DNA of 64,000 nt from assembly GCA_016743945.1 (NCBI GenBank), contig JADGFI010000025.1, forward strand, positions 17,768-81,767, written 5' to 3'. The notes beneath the pieces are model-generated. The model was not told the origin of the DNA and did no database searches. It saw nothing but the letters and a program-made list of their open reading frames with translations. The translations under genes were made by a program, and so were the position numbers. Position 1 is the stretch's first letter. The number at the start of each line of letters is the position of its first letter. Of the stretch, positions 51,379-62,072 are shown in pieces. The stretch is from Desulfobacteraceae bacterium (GTDB lineage Bacteria > Desulfobacterota > Desulfobacteria > Desulfobacterales > Desulfobacteraceae).

Positions 51379-51927
51379 TTCAGAATAATCATTTGTCCAC
51401 CACTCATCCCATTGGGTTTCCATAATGCTTTGGGCTATCTGCCGGCCAGTTTGGGTTTTTATACGCCCAATGACCAGGGGCAACCAACGTTCAGGGGAGT
51501 TGGCCCCTGTGTCCTCAAGTTTTTTCAATTCAAGAACAAAAGAAAGTTGATCCGCATCCTTTGCAAGCTTTGCCTCCCTGGTTTCACCCAGGTTAAACTC
51601 CTCAATAAGAGATTTGATATCCTTACCAAAAGCAAGGGGCTTTATCAAATGGGAAATGGCTTTGGCTTCATCCACCTGGGTATATTTTTTCTGGACATAG
51701 TTAAGATCACCAGTCCTGGCTTCGGGGATATCATGCAGCAGCGCCATTGCCATAAGCTTTGCCCCATCAATACCCCTATCCATTTTTGACATGACAAAAC
51801 AGATAAAGGTCGTGGTAAAACTATGTTCTGCAATGCTTTCACGACCCGATCCCAAAAAGGCATAGCCTGACCGAACAATATCCTTTAACATTCTCATTTC
51901 AAAAAGCAGATTGGCAATGGGTTTCAT
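51376..51927 (-). CDS. HD-domain protein (YfbR/HDDC2-like nucleotidase)
   Basis: ESIAEHSFTTTFI, AMALLHDIPEARTGDL, AKDADQLSFVLEL. Confidence 0.82.
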   Translation of the reverse strand: MKPIANLLFEMRMLKDIVRSGYAFLGSGRESIAEHSFTTTFICFVMSKMDRGIDGAKLMAMALLHDIPEARTGDLNYVQKKYTQVDEAKAISHLIKPLAFGKDIKSLIEEFNLGETREAKLAKDADQLSFVLELKKLEDTGANSPERWLPLVIGRIKTQTGRQIAQSIMETQWDEWWTNDYSE

Positions 51928-52019
51928 CTTTTGTATCCAATTTTAAGGTATAAGAGTAACAATTCTTGACTTTTTATAGAACAACCGTTTAAATAAAGTC
52001 AAGATATTCAAAGGGACCA

Positions 52020-53081
52020 ATGCAGATCAAGGGAGGCACCATGTATAAAATAAAATGGATCGCAACGATCACGGGCATCACACTATTTCTAATCCTCGGC
52101 TTTTTTCCCATGGCATGGGCCCAGAAATCCAGTGGATTAGAACCTGCCGAAGGTTCAGGTTTTTACTATACCATACAAAAAGGGGATACCCTCTGGGATC
52201 TGTCCCAACGCTTCTATAATTCCCAGTGGGACTGGCCCGGGCTCTGGGAGATGAACAAGGAAATAAAAAATCCCCACTGGATAACCCCTGGAAAAAAAAT
52301 TAAAGTTTTCTTAAAATCTCAGATGCCGCCCAAACCATCCGTGGCACCCCTGCCTGAACCCATAAAAACTGAACAACCGGAAATAACCCCCTCCTTTACC
52401 TACTTGGAAATGAGCCATATCGGATTTATCAAGAAACATGTTGAAAACTCCATTGGAACCATTATCCGGGAAAAAGACGGAAATCTGATGATGTCAGCCA
52501 ATGATATTATTTATATCAATCCCTCGGGAATCGGAAGTCTTCTGCCCGGAGAAATGTATCAAATTTTTGATACCGAAAAAATAAAAGAGACCCTCAATGG
52601 CCAGAAGTTTGCAGGCATCAAACACCTGATTAAGGCAGAAATCAAAATTCTTGAACACAATGGTAACTATGCAACAGCCATCATCATCAATTCATACAGG
52701 GATGCCAGTGTGGGGGATCGAATCATGAATTATTATGAACGGGATACGGTATTATCGGTCCAGGAAAACCCGGACCCCATTGATGCCAGTCTCGTTTGTT
52801 CGGAAGAGAATACGGTCATGATCAATAATTATCAGATTGCCTTTATCAGCAAGGGCAGACAAGATAATGTTACGCCTGGCCAAATTTACAGGATTCTTCA
52901 AGAGAACAAATCTGCCTTTGACGGGTCCAATTCGAACTGGACCCGAAAAGCCAAAAACATCCCCCCCCTGGATCCTTTAAATTCAGGCAAATTAATCGTG
53001 CTCCACGCAGAAGATATTGCCGCCACGGTCATGATTCTATCGTCCAAGCGGGACCTTTACCCGGGGGATATGGTCAACTGA
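52020..53081 (+). CDS. LysM-domain exported protein
   Basis: Signal peptide, YYTIQKGDTLWDLSQRFYNSQWDWPGLWEMNKEIKNPHWITPGKKI LysM motif. Likely ATG is the second Met (MYKIKW). Confidence 0.85.
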   Translation: MQIKGGTMYKIKWIATITGITLFLILGFFPMAWAQKSSGLEPAEGSGFYYTIQKGDTLWDLSQRFYNSQWDWPGLWEMNKEIKNPHWITPGKKIKVFLKSQMPPKPSVAPLPEPIKTEQPEITPSFTYLEMSHIGFIKKHVENSIGTIIREKDGNLMMSANDIIYINPSGIGSLLPGEMYQIFDTEKIKETLNGQKFAGIKHLIKAEIKILEHNGNYATAIIINSYRDASVGDRIMNYYERDTVLSVQENPDPIDASLVCSEENTVMINNYQIAFISKGRQDNVTPGQIYRILQENKSAFDGSNSNWTRKAKNIPPLDPLNSGKLIVLHAEDIAATVMILSSKRDLYPGDMVN

Positions 53082-54895
53082 TCCCAGGTAACCCGCAAAA
53101 TCTCCTGGTAGGTGGTCTGGCCTTCCAACATTTTTTGAATCCCATTCTGACGCAGCAGGGTCAATCCTTCTTCTACAGCCTTGGCCCTTAACACTTCCAG
53201 ACTGGCATCATTCGCGGTCAACCGCTTGAGGGCCTCGGAATAGGGAAGGACTTCATAAATACCGGTCCGTCCTCGATAACCGGTATTTCGACATTTCACA
53301 CATCCTGTCCCATGGGTCAGCAAAATCGGACCTTTTTGGGGAACCATAATCCCTAACTCAGCCAATTCCCGGGCATCCATTTCAAAGGTCTGGGCACAAT
53401 CAGGACAGATTTTTCTGACCAGGCGCTGGGCCACAATGCCGTTCAGGGAAGAATGAATAAGATAGGGCGGAATGCCAAGGTCCAGCAGCCTAAAAACCGT
53501 TGAAACCGCATCATTGGTATGGAGAGTGGACAGAACCAGGTGACCGGTCAAGGCGGCCTGGACCGCGGCCTGGGCAGTTTCAAGATCCCGGATCTCCCCC
53601 ACCATGATGATATCCGGATCCTGGCGGAGGATATTTCGCAAAACCGAGCCGAAGGTGACGTTAATGACAGGCTGAACCGATATCTGATTAAACTCTTCAT
53701 GGACCATTTCAATGGGATCTTCGACGGTGGTGATATTCACCTCGGGAGAAGAGAGCATGCGCAGACTCGAATAGAGGGTGGTTGATTTTCCGGAACCTGT
53801 GGGGCCTGTCACAAGGACAATACCAAAGGGCATACCGATCAAGCGTTTATACCGCTCAAAATCATCCTTTAAAAAACCCAGCATCTCAAGGTCCTGGAAC
53901 AAGATGTCCGGATCCATTATCCTCATGACCACTTTTTCCCCAAAAGCCACAGGAATGGTGGAAACCCTTATTTCGACCTCGGTATCCTTTTTCCCCATTT
54001 TAATCCGGCCATCCTGGGGCCTTCTTTTCTCGGCCATATCCAGCCCGGAAAGGGTTTTAATCCGGCTGACCACCGCATTATGAAGTTTTTTCGGTAGCTT
54101 GTATACCGTATTGAGGGCACCATCAATTCGCATTCTCACCAGACAAATGTCGCGTTTGGGTTCAATATGGATATCACTGGCTCTTTGATCAAAGGAATAG
54201 GTGAACAAATGATTGACGGCATTGATAATATGATGATCCGTGGCGGGCATATCATCCAAAGCGGTCAGGCTGACAAATTGTTCAAGATTCCCCAGGTCAA
54301 CCCCTTTTTGGGAAAACAGATCTTCTGCCGCTGATATGGAATAATGGAATCCAAAAAACTCATTGATCAATCGTTTCACATCCGACTTGGAGCTGACAAT
54401 GGGTTTAACTTTCAATTTTGAGACCATTTCCACGTCCTTGATGGCCTCATAATTAAAGGGATCGGGGGTTGCCACCACCAGCTTGCCCGCTTCCACTTTT
54501 AAAGGCAACAAGAGATGCCTGAGGGCAAAGGATTTTGAAATGGTGCCCGTAACCAAATTCAATTCGAGTTTCAAGGGATCTATTTTGATATATTCCAGGC
54601 GAAAGGCCGCCGCCATTGCCTTATAGATCAAATCTTCATCAATAATTTTCCCCGGCTGATCCAACCGCTCAATCTTTAAATACAAGACGACATCGATAAA
54701 GGATATCTGGAAAATTGCTCTCTTTTTTGCTGCACCTGTCAGGGATTTATCCTTTCCCTGCCCCCACAAAAGTTCCTTGACCTTTCGTTCCTTGAGCAAC
54801 AATCCCTTTGCCTGTTGTGTTGAAATTAATTTTGCGGCGATAAGAACTTTGCAAATATTTGTGGCGGAAAATCTTTGATTTTTCTGATCCTGCAT
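53057..54895 (-). CDS. GspE/PilB-family type IV pilus/secretion ATPase
   Basis: LVTGPTGSGKSTTLYSSLRML, MVGEIRDLETAQAAVQAALTGHLVLSTLHTND, CPDC..CVKC zinc motif. Confidence 0.92.
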   Translation of the reverse strand: MQDQKNQRFSATNICKVLIAAKLISTQQAKGLLLKERKVKELLWGQGKDKSLTGAAKKRAIFQISFIDVVLYLKIERLDQPGKIIDEDLIYKAMAAAFRLEYIKIDPLKLELNLVTGTISKSFALRHLLLPLKVEAGKLVVATPDPFNYEAIKDVEMVSKLKVKPIVSSKSDVKRLINEFFGFHYSISAAEDLFSQKGVDLGNLEQFVSLTALDDMPATDHHIINAVNHLFTYSFDQRASDIHIEPKRDICLVRMRIDGALNTVYKLPKKLHNAVVSRIKTLSGLDMAEKRRPQDGRIKMGKKDTEVEIRVSTIPVAFGEKVVMRIMDPDILFQDLEMLGFLKDDFERYKRLIGMPFGIVLVTGPTGSGKSTTLYSSLRMLSSPEVNITTVEDPIEMVHEEFNQISVQPVINVTFGSVLRNILRQDPDIIMVGEIRDLETAQAAVQAALTGHLVLSTLHTNDAVSTVFRLLDLGIPPYLIHSSLNGIVAQRLVRKICPDCAQTFEMDARELAELGIMVPQKGPILLTHGTGCVKCRNTGYRGRTGIYEVLPYSEALKRLTANDASLEVLRAKAVEEGLTLLRQNGIQKMLEGQTTYQEILRVTWDQLTISPG

Positions 54896-54917
54896 ATTGG
54901 TTTCACCTCATTAATAA

Positions 54918-56045
54918 TCAAGATCCCGTCAAAAGTCCGGCAATCCCGGCGCCACGAGTGGTAACGCCTTTGTTTATGTGAGTATTCTTCCCATTTTTAA
55001 ACCCTTCTTTAAAGGCGCCAGATGAGGTTTTATGTCTTCCATATCTCCCTGATTTTAATCTCGGGAAAAGTCTGGATTCTTCTCGCCTGTTTTCTGCGTG
55101 ATTTTGTGCCATCAATGCCTTGGTCACTTTTACCGGCAGGGAAAGATCGCCGTTTATTTTTATCTTGGAATCGGCAAACATCAATTCATGGTTGTCCTTG
55201 ATCCCGGCAGAAAAACCCATGTCAAAGGAAATCTTTTCGTTTCTTTTGGCATCATGTTTCCTTTTAAAATCCTGCCAAAGTGCCTGACCGGTATCAAGCA
55301 AAAAATAATAAACATATTCTGCAACAATTAAAGCCTCTTTTCTACCGATCAAAACAATGCTTTTGTAAACCGTATCATCTTGAGCGTGATACGTCCTGGA
55401 TGTCAGGCAATTCACATAATAATAGTCTCTCAAAACAGCCAAAAGGGCTTTTTGGATACTTTCAATGCGTTTTTTTTTGTGGCAGATTGTAAGATATTTG
55501 ATATTTGGATCATCCTCTCCCGCCTTGATTCTCTGAAGATTATACTTGTTAAGCAAATAATTGGCTTTCCTGGAGGCGGCTTGTGCCTCCGCTTGGTTGT
55601 TGGATTGCCCAAGTGCCATCAGTTTTTCTACTTTCTTTAGCATTTTTTGGGCAGCGGCCGGCAGTTCCCCTTTAAATTCCTGCAATCGTTGGTTATAATC
55701 CTTTCCGATAGTCACAAAAGCCCTATGAACCCCTAATTTTTTACAGGCCAGCTTAAAATATTTCCCATGGATGTCTGCGCTGTCATAAAACATGGAAACG
55801 TATTGATGCGCCATTTCATGTTTTAGAACCTCTAAAACAATATCCCATATTTCCGTTTTGATAAGATGGCGTGATATGGAAATTGTTTTTGTTGTAGCAT
55901 TCCAGCAACCAAGCCTTGATTCACCAGAAGAAATGTTAATTGTCGGGGTGGCAAGCGCTACTGAGTATCTCCAGGCGAGCGTTTCGTGTTCCTGGGAAAG
56001 TTGTGCTGCCCATCTGGTTTCAATGTCTATTGGCTGATTTTCCAT
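54918..56045 (-). CDS. SprT-like / DUF2786 domain protein
   Basis: LEVLKHEMAHQYVSMFYDSADIHGKYFKLACKKLGV (HEMAH) and KVEKLMALGQSNNQAEAQAASRKANYLLNKYNL (DUF2786). Confidence 0.8.
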   Translation of the reverse strand: MENQPIDIETRWAAQLSQEHETLAWRYSVALATPTINISSGESRLGCWNATTKTISISRHLIKTEIWDIVLEVLKHEMAHQYVSMFYDSADIHGKYFKLACKKLGVHRAFVTIGKDYNQRLQEFKGELPAAAQKMLKKVEKLMALGQSNNQAEAQAASRKANYLLNKYNLQRIKAGEDDPNIKYLTICHKKKRIESIQKALLAVLRDYYYVNCLTSRTYHAQDDTVYKSIVLIGRKEALIVAEYVYYFLLDTGQALWQDFKRKHDAKRNEKISFDMGFSAGIKDNHELMFADSKIKINGDLSLPVKVTKALMAQNHAENRREESRLFPRLKSGRYGRHKTSSGAFKEGFKNGKNTHINKGVTTRGAGIAGLLTGS

Positions 56046-56067
56046 GGTCTAAATTTAAGCGCCTCTT

Positions 56068-56781
56068 TTATTCTTTTTGATGAATCAGTTGATATACCAC
56101 TTTGACATTACTTTTGATCAAAATTTTTCCAAGGGCAAATCCTCCGGCATTTTGAGATCCTGATCCGTAGCCGGCGTCACTTGCCATAAGCATATTAAAT
56201 CTTCGGGGTTCGGCAAATGAAGGGTTGTCTTCAATCACCAATGGGACTCCTAAATCCACATTCAAGGTTTTTGCCATGATGTGCGCTTTTTTTTGGGCAA
56301 CCAACAAAGCATCAATCCTTGCTTTATCCTGGACCTCAATGCGTTTTGAATAGCCATATCCAATATTCTGGATACTCGTGTCTTTGATTTTTGACAGTCC
56401 TGTCCATAGGTGCTGATATTTAGTAAAATCGGTTAATTTAAAGGTGACCTGGGACGAAGCAAAATATCCATCTTGTATTCTGCGCCCGTTTTGATGCACC
56501 CAATTCTCTCCAAATTGCATCATGGACGTTTGAGTATCATCTTTTGCAACACCGGTTTTACCAATGGAGGAAAGAACCGACAAAACAATATTGCTGTGTT
56601 GTTTTGCAAGGCCTTTAATATCGGGACCTCTATTGGTAACCTTGAGGGACCAAATCATTTCATCTGGTGTGACTTCCAGTGTTGCTGTTCCGTACGCGGT
56701 TACATGGGGCCCAATGTCTTGTGCCCATGCCGGCATACTCAAAATCAGGACAGCGGTGATCGTCCAAAATATTTTTTTCAT
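56068..56781 (-). CDS. SIMPL-domain (DUF541) exported protein
   Basis: HVTAYGTATLEVTPDEMIWSLKVTNRG; KARIDALLVAQKKAHIMAKTLNVDLG. Confidence 0.85.
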   Translation of the reverse strand: MKKIFWTITAVLILSMPAWAQDIGPHVTAYGTATLEVTPDEMIWSLKVTNRGPDIKGLAKQHSNIVLSVLSSIGKTGVAKDDTQTSMMQFGENWVHQNGRRIQDGYFASSQVTFKLTDFTKYQHLWTGLSKIKDTSIQNIGYGYSKRIEVQDKARIDALLVAQKKAHIMAKTLNVDLGVPLVIEDNPSFAEPRRFNMLMASDAGYGSGSQNAGGFALGKILIKSNVKVVYQLIHQKE

Positions 56782-56792
56782 TGTTTTCCCTT

Positions 56793-57191
56793 TTATTCTT
56801 TCTCACTGTTATTTTCCAATAGTTGGATTGGCTTTCCAAATGTTTTCCCGTATTGATTCAACTCTTCCCTGGTGACCCATTTTCCTTTTGTTTCCTTGCC
56901 AATCGAAGATCTTTGCCCCTCTTCTTTTACAAAGCATTCTCCCAGGACATATTGACACCCGTCATCGGTTTCAAAGGCTTTCCAATCATTACCGAAGGTC
57001 AAAATATTAGAAACCGTCTTTTTGTTATAGGAACCATCATCCCCACAAACAAAAACAGTTTGACAAGCCACAACATCTTCCGGCTGAACGTGTCGAAAGA
57101 AAAAATCGTAGCGGTTTTTGACCATTTTTTGCCCGATAAATATCCCGATCAAGCCACTTAAAAGGATAAGAACACTTATTATTACAGGCAT
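56793..57191 (-). CDS. Hypothetical membrane-anchored protein
   Basis: N-terminal TM; no family recognised. Confidence 0.45.
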   Translation of the reverse strand: MPVIISVLILLSGLIGIFIGQKMVKNRYDFFFRHVQPEDVVACQTVFVCGDDGSYNKKTVSNILTFGNDWKAFETDDGCQYVLGECFVKEEGQRSSIGKETKGKWVTREELNQYGKTFGKPIQLLENNSEKE

Positions 57192-57432
57192 TGTTGCCTC
57201 CTATTTTTTTTAAAAAATTTCAAAATCATCAATTTTTAATTTTGCTTTAAGATATCCCGGACATTCAATTTTTATCGGCATTGTCCAAAAATTCCAGGCC
57301 AAGGCCTTGTGTCATCAATAGGGGACAATAACAACCCTATTGGAGATTTACAAGTTCCGAGCTCAGTATTTTAAGAAGATCAACCGCATCGCAGATTCCG
57401 ATCATACAATATAGTAAGCGGCCTTTTTAATT

Positions 57433-58245
57433 TCACTTTAGATCCGAAGGCCCGGGAAAAAGATGGGCAGTCTTTCCAGTGGCATAATAAGCTATCAAAC
57501 CGGCCCACTCCTTTAACGCCTCATTGAGTTTAACCAAGTTGCCGGAAAAATTCCACTGGATCTGGAAAAGATTCCCAGGACGAGTCTCATGATCAACTGG
57601 ATAGGGGATGACCGCCCAGTTGATCTTGGAAAAAATACCGATGGACCTGGGCATGTGGGCGGCGCTGGTGATTAAAACCCAATTTTCACCGGGTTTGGGT
57701 TCAATTAACCGGCGAGTAAAAACAGCATTTTCATAGGTATTTCTTGATTGAGATTCAAATATAATTTTGGACGTATCAAGGCCCTGCTCTTTAAACAGCA
57801 TTTGAGCCACCTGAGCACCCTTGTATACCTGAAAAGAGATATCACCACTGCCAGAGGTAAAGACATGTCGCGCATGGGGATATTTTTTGGCCAGCCGGAG
57901 AAACTCAAAAAACCGTTCTGAGGATTTATTTAACTCGACCTGCTGCCAGAGAAAAGATTGGTGAACTCTTTCTGCACCACCCAGAAGAATTATGCCGTCA
58001 ATATTCTCCGGCAGATGGCCGGGGGAAGGAAATCGTTTTTCCAAAGGAGAAAGCAATACATCCCCGACAGGAAAAACAGCAATGATCAGAATTAAAACTA
58101 CCAGCAGCGTCATCAAACGGGTTGCTTTTTTGTAAGCCCGGGCCCACAGCGACAACAGCGTTACACAAGATAACAGCACCAAAACACTGTCAGGGGAGCA
58201 TAATTTCCAGCCCAATTTAGATATCCAGAAAAAAACCGTATCCAT
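57433..58245 (-). CDS. YdcF/ElyC-family (DUF218) protein
   Basis: IDGIILLGGAERV...VFTSGSGD...ESQSRNTYENAVFTRRL...WVLITSAAHMPRSIGIF. Confidence 0.9.
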   Translation of the reverse strand: MDTVFFWISKLGWKLCSPDSVLVLLSCVTLLSLWARAYKKATRLMTLLVVLILIIAVFPVGDVLLSPLEKRFPSPGHLPENIDGIILLGGAERVHQSFLWQQVELNKSSERFFEFLRLAKKYPHARHVFTSGSGDISFQVYKGAQVAQMLFKEQGLDTSKIIFESQSRNTYENAVFTRRLIEPKPGENWVLITSAAHMPRSIGIFSKINWAVIPYPVDHETRPGNLFQIQWNFSGNLVKLNEALKEWAGLIAYYATGKTAHLFPGPSDLK

Positions 58246-58337
58246 CTATTTCACTAACCTGTATGATTTACGGCAACAATCGTTTGACATCAGGGAAGAA
58301 AATAAAACGATATTATTACCCCTGCCATATGGGAATG

Positions 58338-59474
58338 TCATGGACCAGGTGGAATCAAAACGAAATTGCCAACATGTTTTTTCTCGAGAAACTCGCGTTG
58401 CGCATCCGCTATACGTTCCAGCGGAAAGATCTTGGCTACAAGCGGCCGAAATTCGTTGCCCTCGATGTAAGAAATAAGATTTGAAAAAATGGGTTCGTCC
58501 CATGCAGTGCAGCCAATCAAGGTCAAATCCTTCAGATAGAAGGTGCGCATGTCGAGTGTCACCAATGGACCTCCGATCGCCCCGGAAGACACGTATCTTC
58601 CACCTGTCTTCAGTGCCTTCAGCAACCCTCCAAAAACTGGCCCCGCAACGTTGTCAATAACGACATCCACAGAGTTCTCGCCAAGAGTGCCAACAATATC
58701 CTTATCACGATCGATAACACGATCCGCACCCAGGGCAAGAACCTGTTCCATCTTCGCTTTAGCCGCAATCGCCGTCACAGTGGCGCCCCGTCGTTTTGCC
58801 AGTTGCAAGACAGCTGAGCCGACACCACCCGAAGCTCCTGTGACCAAAACATGCTCCCCACGACACACCTTGCCGCGATGAAGCATGTTTTCAGCGGTTC
58901 CGTAGGCACAAGGGATAGTTCCAAGCTCGGCATCGCTCCAGTCGCAGTCCACGGCGAAGGTCTCTTTTGCGGGAACTTTGACAAACTGAGCGAAGGCGCC
59001 GTCGAAATCAGATCCCATCCAGATATTATCCATGGACCCAAAGCCTGACCGGCGCATGCATGCTCGCACGAGTACGCGTGAACCGATGGTGTTTTTATCC
59101 CCGCCAGGGGCAACGGCAACAATACGGCCGCAGCAATCTGTGCCCTGGATGAAGGGGAAAGGTGTTGTCTCGTTCCATCCCCCGTCGGCCTTTTTAGTTG
59201 CTTGCTGTGCCTCGGCAGTTGCCGCATCCTCAGTACCTGTTGTAATCGAGGAAGAGTACCAGCCAATGCGTGTATTTATTTCAGTGTTGTTGACCCCGGC
59301 GGCGAGGACTTGCAGTAAAACCTCACCCGGCTCAAGTGTCGGAAGGTTTACCACACGACACTCAAGTTTGTCGTATCCGCCATTGCCAGAGGTGACAACA
59401 GCTTTCATGACTTTACTGAAATCTTTTGGATCAAATCGGTCTTGTTTTGGATCCATATCCCACTTCATTTTCAT
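58338..59474 (-). CDS. Zinc-type alcohol dehydrogenase / quinone oxidoreductase-like protein
   Basis: PLPLEPGEVLLQV-like, FPFIQGTDCCGRIVAV, HVLVTGASGGVGSAVLQLAKRRGATV. Confidence 0.9.
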   Translation of the reverse strand: MKMKWDMDPKQDRFDPKDFSKVMKAVVTSGNGGYDKLECRVVNLPTLEPGEVLLQVLAAGVNNTEINTRIGWYSSSITTGTEDAATAEAQQATKKADGGWNETTPFPFIQGTDCCGRIVAVAPGGDKNTIGSRVLVRACMRRSGFGSMDNIWMGSDFDGAFAQFVKVPAKETFAVDCDWSDAELGTIPCAYGTAENMLHRGKVCRGEHVLVTGASGGVGSAVLQLAKRRGATVTAIAAKAKMEQVLALGADRVIDRDKDIVGTLGENSVDVVIDNVAGPVFGGLLKALKTGGRYVSSGAIGGPLVTLDMRTFYLKDLTLIGCTAWDEPIFSNLISYIEGNEFRPLVAKIFPLERIADAQREFLEKKHVGNFVLIPPGP

Positions 59475-59618
59475 ACCAAATTTTTCCTTTCATTTCTAAG
59501 AAGCGCTCGAGTCATTGTGGTCAGTCACACATAGTGAGGACGACAAGCTGTTTTCTGAGTGCCCCGGGAAGGGGGGAAAACTTCTGCCTCCCCCCCTTAA
59601 AAGATCTGCGGGATAATT

Positions 59619-60539
59619 TTATTTGATCAAATTTTTACTCGTAAGCCAATCCATGGCCACATCGTGAACCGGTTTATGGTCTACATCCACGGCCATGTTT
59701 AGCTGCTGCATTTCTTGAGTGGTCAGGTTATCCGCAAGCGGTTTTAATATGGTTTTGATCTCCGGATATTTATCAAGAATTTCCTTTCTGACAACTGGTA
59801 CGGGATTGTACACGGGAAAAAAAGACTTGTTGTCTTCAAGGTTCATAAATCCGAAGGCCGCAATTCTGCCATCGGTGGCAAAACCCATTGCTGAATTAAC
59901 CAGCCCTTCTTTCAATGCCTGATAGGTAAGGCCCACAGACATTTTTTTGACCTGTTTGGGAGGAAGTCTGAAATTATACATTTTCATGATGCCTTTGAAT
60001 CCGTCAGGGCGTTCCCAGAATTCCGAATCCAGAGCAAATATCAATTCATCCGGATTTTTAGTGACGTAGACTCCCAGATCGGAGATACTCTTGATTCCAA
60101 GTTTTGCAGCTTCTGCCTTACGCATCATCAGGGTATAGGTATTGTTGAACTGGACAGGATCGAGCCAGACAAGACCCTTCTCGGCATCGGCTGTTTTGAC
60201 CCAGTTGTAAACCTTTTCAGGAACGGTCATTGTTTTTGTATCTTTCTGCTTATAATACAGAGTATATGCCGTGCCCGTATACTCGTAATAGAGGTCGAAC
60301 TGAGCATTCTCCAGTGATTTTCTGGCGATCACCGACCCAACCCCTGTCTTCACAGTAACATCGAATCCTGCTTGTTCGAGAAGGATGCTGGCAAGTTCCG
60401 GAAGAAGGAGCTGCTCTGTATAATTTTTACCACCCACTATCAGGCTTTTATCCTTGGCAAGAACGCTGCCTGGTAAAAGTAACGACAAAATAAGTATTGC
60501 CGGAAAAACAAGTTTAAATATCTTTTTCATGTCATACAT
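59619..60539 (-). CDS. Glycine betaine/osmoprotectant-type ABC substrate-binding protein
   Basis: Signal peptide; LIVGGKNYTEQLLLPELASILLEQAGFDVTVKTGVGS; YYEYTGTAY. Confidence 0.88.
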   Translation of the reverse strand: MYDMKKIFKLVFPAILILSLLLPGSVLAKDKSLIVGGKNYTEQLLLPELASILLEQAGFDVTVKTGVGSVIARKSLENAQFDLYYEYTGTAYTLYYKQKDTKTMTVPEKVYNWVKTADAEKGLVWLDPVQFNNTYTLMMRKAEAAKLGIKSISDLGVYVTKNPDELIFALDSEFWERPDGFKGIMKMYNFRLPPKQVKKMSVGLTYQALKEGLVNSAMGFATDGRIAAFGFMNLEDNKSFFPVYNPVPVVRKEILDKYPEIKTILKPLADNLTTQEMQQLNMAVDVDHKPVHDVAMDWLTSKNLIK

Positions 60540-60675
60540 CCTTTTAGGCTCTTGACTGAATGCCAGAGAGCCCTAGTGTTTGAGGAAGTGAACAAAAACA
60601 GGTTGCATTTTCTTGCTCAAGTCCCGGGTTAAACGTTCTTTTTTGTGCAAAAAATCAAAAATAGCCACCCCTTTC

Positions 60676-61407
60676 CTAGTCGGAAAGACGCAGCCCCCTT
60701 GAAATTAGGGATAGCCCGAGTAGTTCAGACAAAAAATCTGCAAAAAGTGCCAATAGGGTTACCGGAATAGCACCGGCCAGCAGTTTGTCCGTCTGCATAA
60801 GACTTATTCCTGTGAATATCAGGTCTCCCAGCCCTCCTGCCCCGATGACATAGGCCAGGGCTGCGGTACCGATATTGATTATCAGGGCTACCCTGAATCC
60901 CGTGAGAATCACCTTCATGGCATTGGGTATCTCCACCTCCATGAGAATCCTCATGGGAGGCATTCCCATGCCTTTCCCGGCATCGATTAGTTCCGGGGGT
61001 ACCGCGGTGATCCCGGCAAGCGTATTTCTCGCGATGGGAAGTATGGAATAGATGGTAAGCGCAAATACCGCCGGCTTCATGCCAATACCCAAAAAACTCA
61101 TGGCAAGCGCCAGAACGGCAAGGGAGGGGATGGTTTGTCCCAGTCCGATAATATACATGCAGACCCCGGCGTATCTGCGAAACCGATGCCGGGTAAGCAC
61201 AATACCCGCTGTTACTCCTAGGATCGTGGCAAAGAGCATACTTAGGGTCACCATGTACAGATGCTGGAGAAACAATTCCATGATAACGGGATATTCGTAG
61301 GGATCAGAGAGTAATTCTATAAGACCGGTTCGTTCAAAGGTCACACCCGCAATCAGTATGATAAACGCAATGATAATTCTGTATAATTTTACAAATAGTC
61401 TATTCAT
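60676..61407 (-). CDS. Osmoprotectant-type ABC permease
   Basis: MNRLFVKLYR start, GLGQTIPSLAVLALAMSFLGIG, EVEIPNAMKVILTGFRVALIINIGTAALAYVIGAGGLGDLIF; ATGA overlap with the upstream permease. Confidence 0.9.
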   Translation of the reverse strand: MNRLFVKLYRIIIAFIILIAGVTFERTGLIELLSDPYEYPVIMELFLQHLYMVTLSMLFATILGVTAGIVLTRHRFRRYAGVCMYIIGLGQTIPSLAVLALAMSFLGIGMKPAVFALTIYSILPIARNTLAGITAVPPELIDAGKGMGMPPMRILMEVEIPNAMKVILTGFRVALIINIGTAALAYVIGAGGLGDLIFTGISLMQTDKLLAGAIPVTLLALFADFLSELLGLSLISRGLRLSD

Positions 61408-62072
61408 CGAGAAAGCTTCCTTTGTACCCTGATGCCTTCCGGCGTCGCAAGTCTTTCCAGCAGAGCCATCCCACCATCTACGATTATGGCCAGAAGAGAG
61501 ACAAGTATGGCCCCGCTCAGTATCATCTCCGGATATACACGGGCGATACCCTGCTGGATATACACCCCCAACCCTCCTGCTCCGATGTAGGTGGCAATAG
61601 CTGCAACGCCAATATTCATGACGGCAGCCGTCCTCAATCCCGCAATAATTACGGGTATGGCCAGGGGAATTTCCAGCTCTCGCAAAAGCTTCCATTTATT
61701 CATACCCATACCGCGTCCTGCGTCCACCAGAGCAGGAGGAACATTCTTTATGGCCGTATAGGTATTCCGGATGATAGGAAGCTGACTGTAAAGAACCAGG
61801 GCTATAACAGCAGGAACTTTTCCCAGGCCCATATTAAATATCGCAAGGAGGGGGAGCATCAATCCAAACAGGGCAAGGGAAGGGATGGTCATAAGTATGT
61901 TGGCACCGTTCAAAACCCTGGAAGAGAACTGCTCGTACTTGGTAATGACGATACCCAGGACCACACCGATTGGTGTGGCTATAAGGAGCGCTATCCCCAC
62001 AATCCATACATGCTCCCAGGAAAGATACATAACCTCGTTAAAGTTATCTACTATGAATCGCAATGTACTCAT
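61404..62072 (-). CDS. Osmoprotectant-type ABC permease
   Basis: ILMTIPSLALFGLMLPLL; LEIPLAIPVIIAGLRTAAVMNIGVAAIATYIGAGGLGVYI. Confidence 0.9.
   Translation of the reverse strand: MSTLRFIVDNFNEVMYLSWEHVWIVGIALLIATPIGVVLGIVITKYEQFSSRVLNGANILMTIPSLALFGLMLPLLAIFNMGLGKVPAVIALVLYSQLPIIRNTYTAIKNVPPALVDAGRGMGMNKWKLLRELEIPLAIPVIIAGLRTAAVMNIGVAAIATYIGAGGLGVYIQQGIARVYPEMILSGAILVSLLAIIVDGGMALLERLATPEGIRVQRKLSR

Noticed and set aside
61408-61695. N-terminal extension of the downstream ABC permease ORF
   Set aside because: Out-of-frame reading of the upstream permease; true start is MNRLFVK at 61407 with ATGA overlap.
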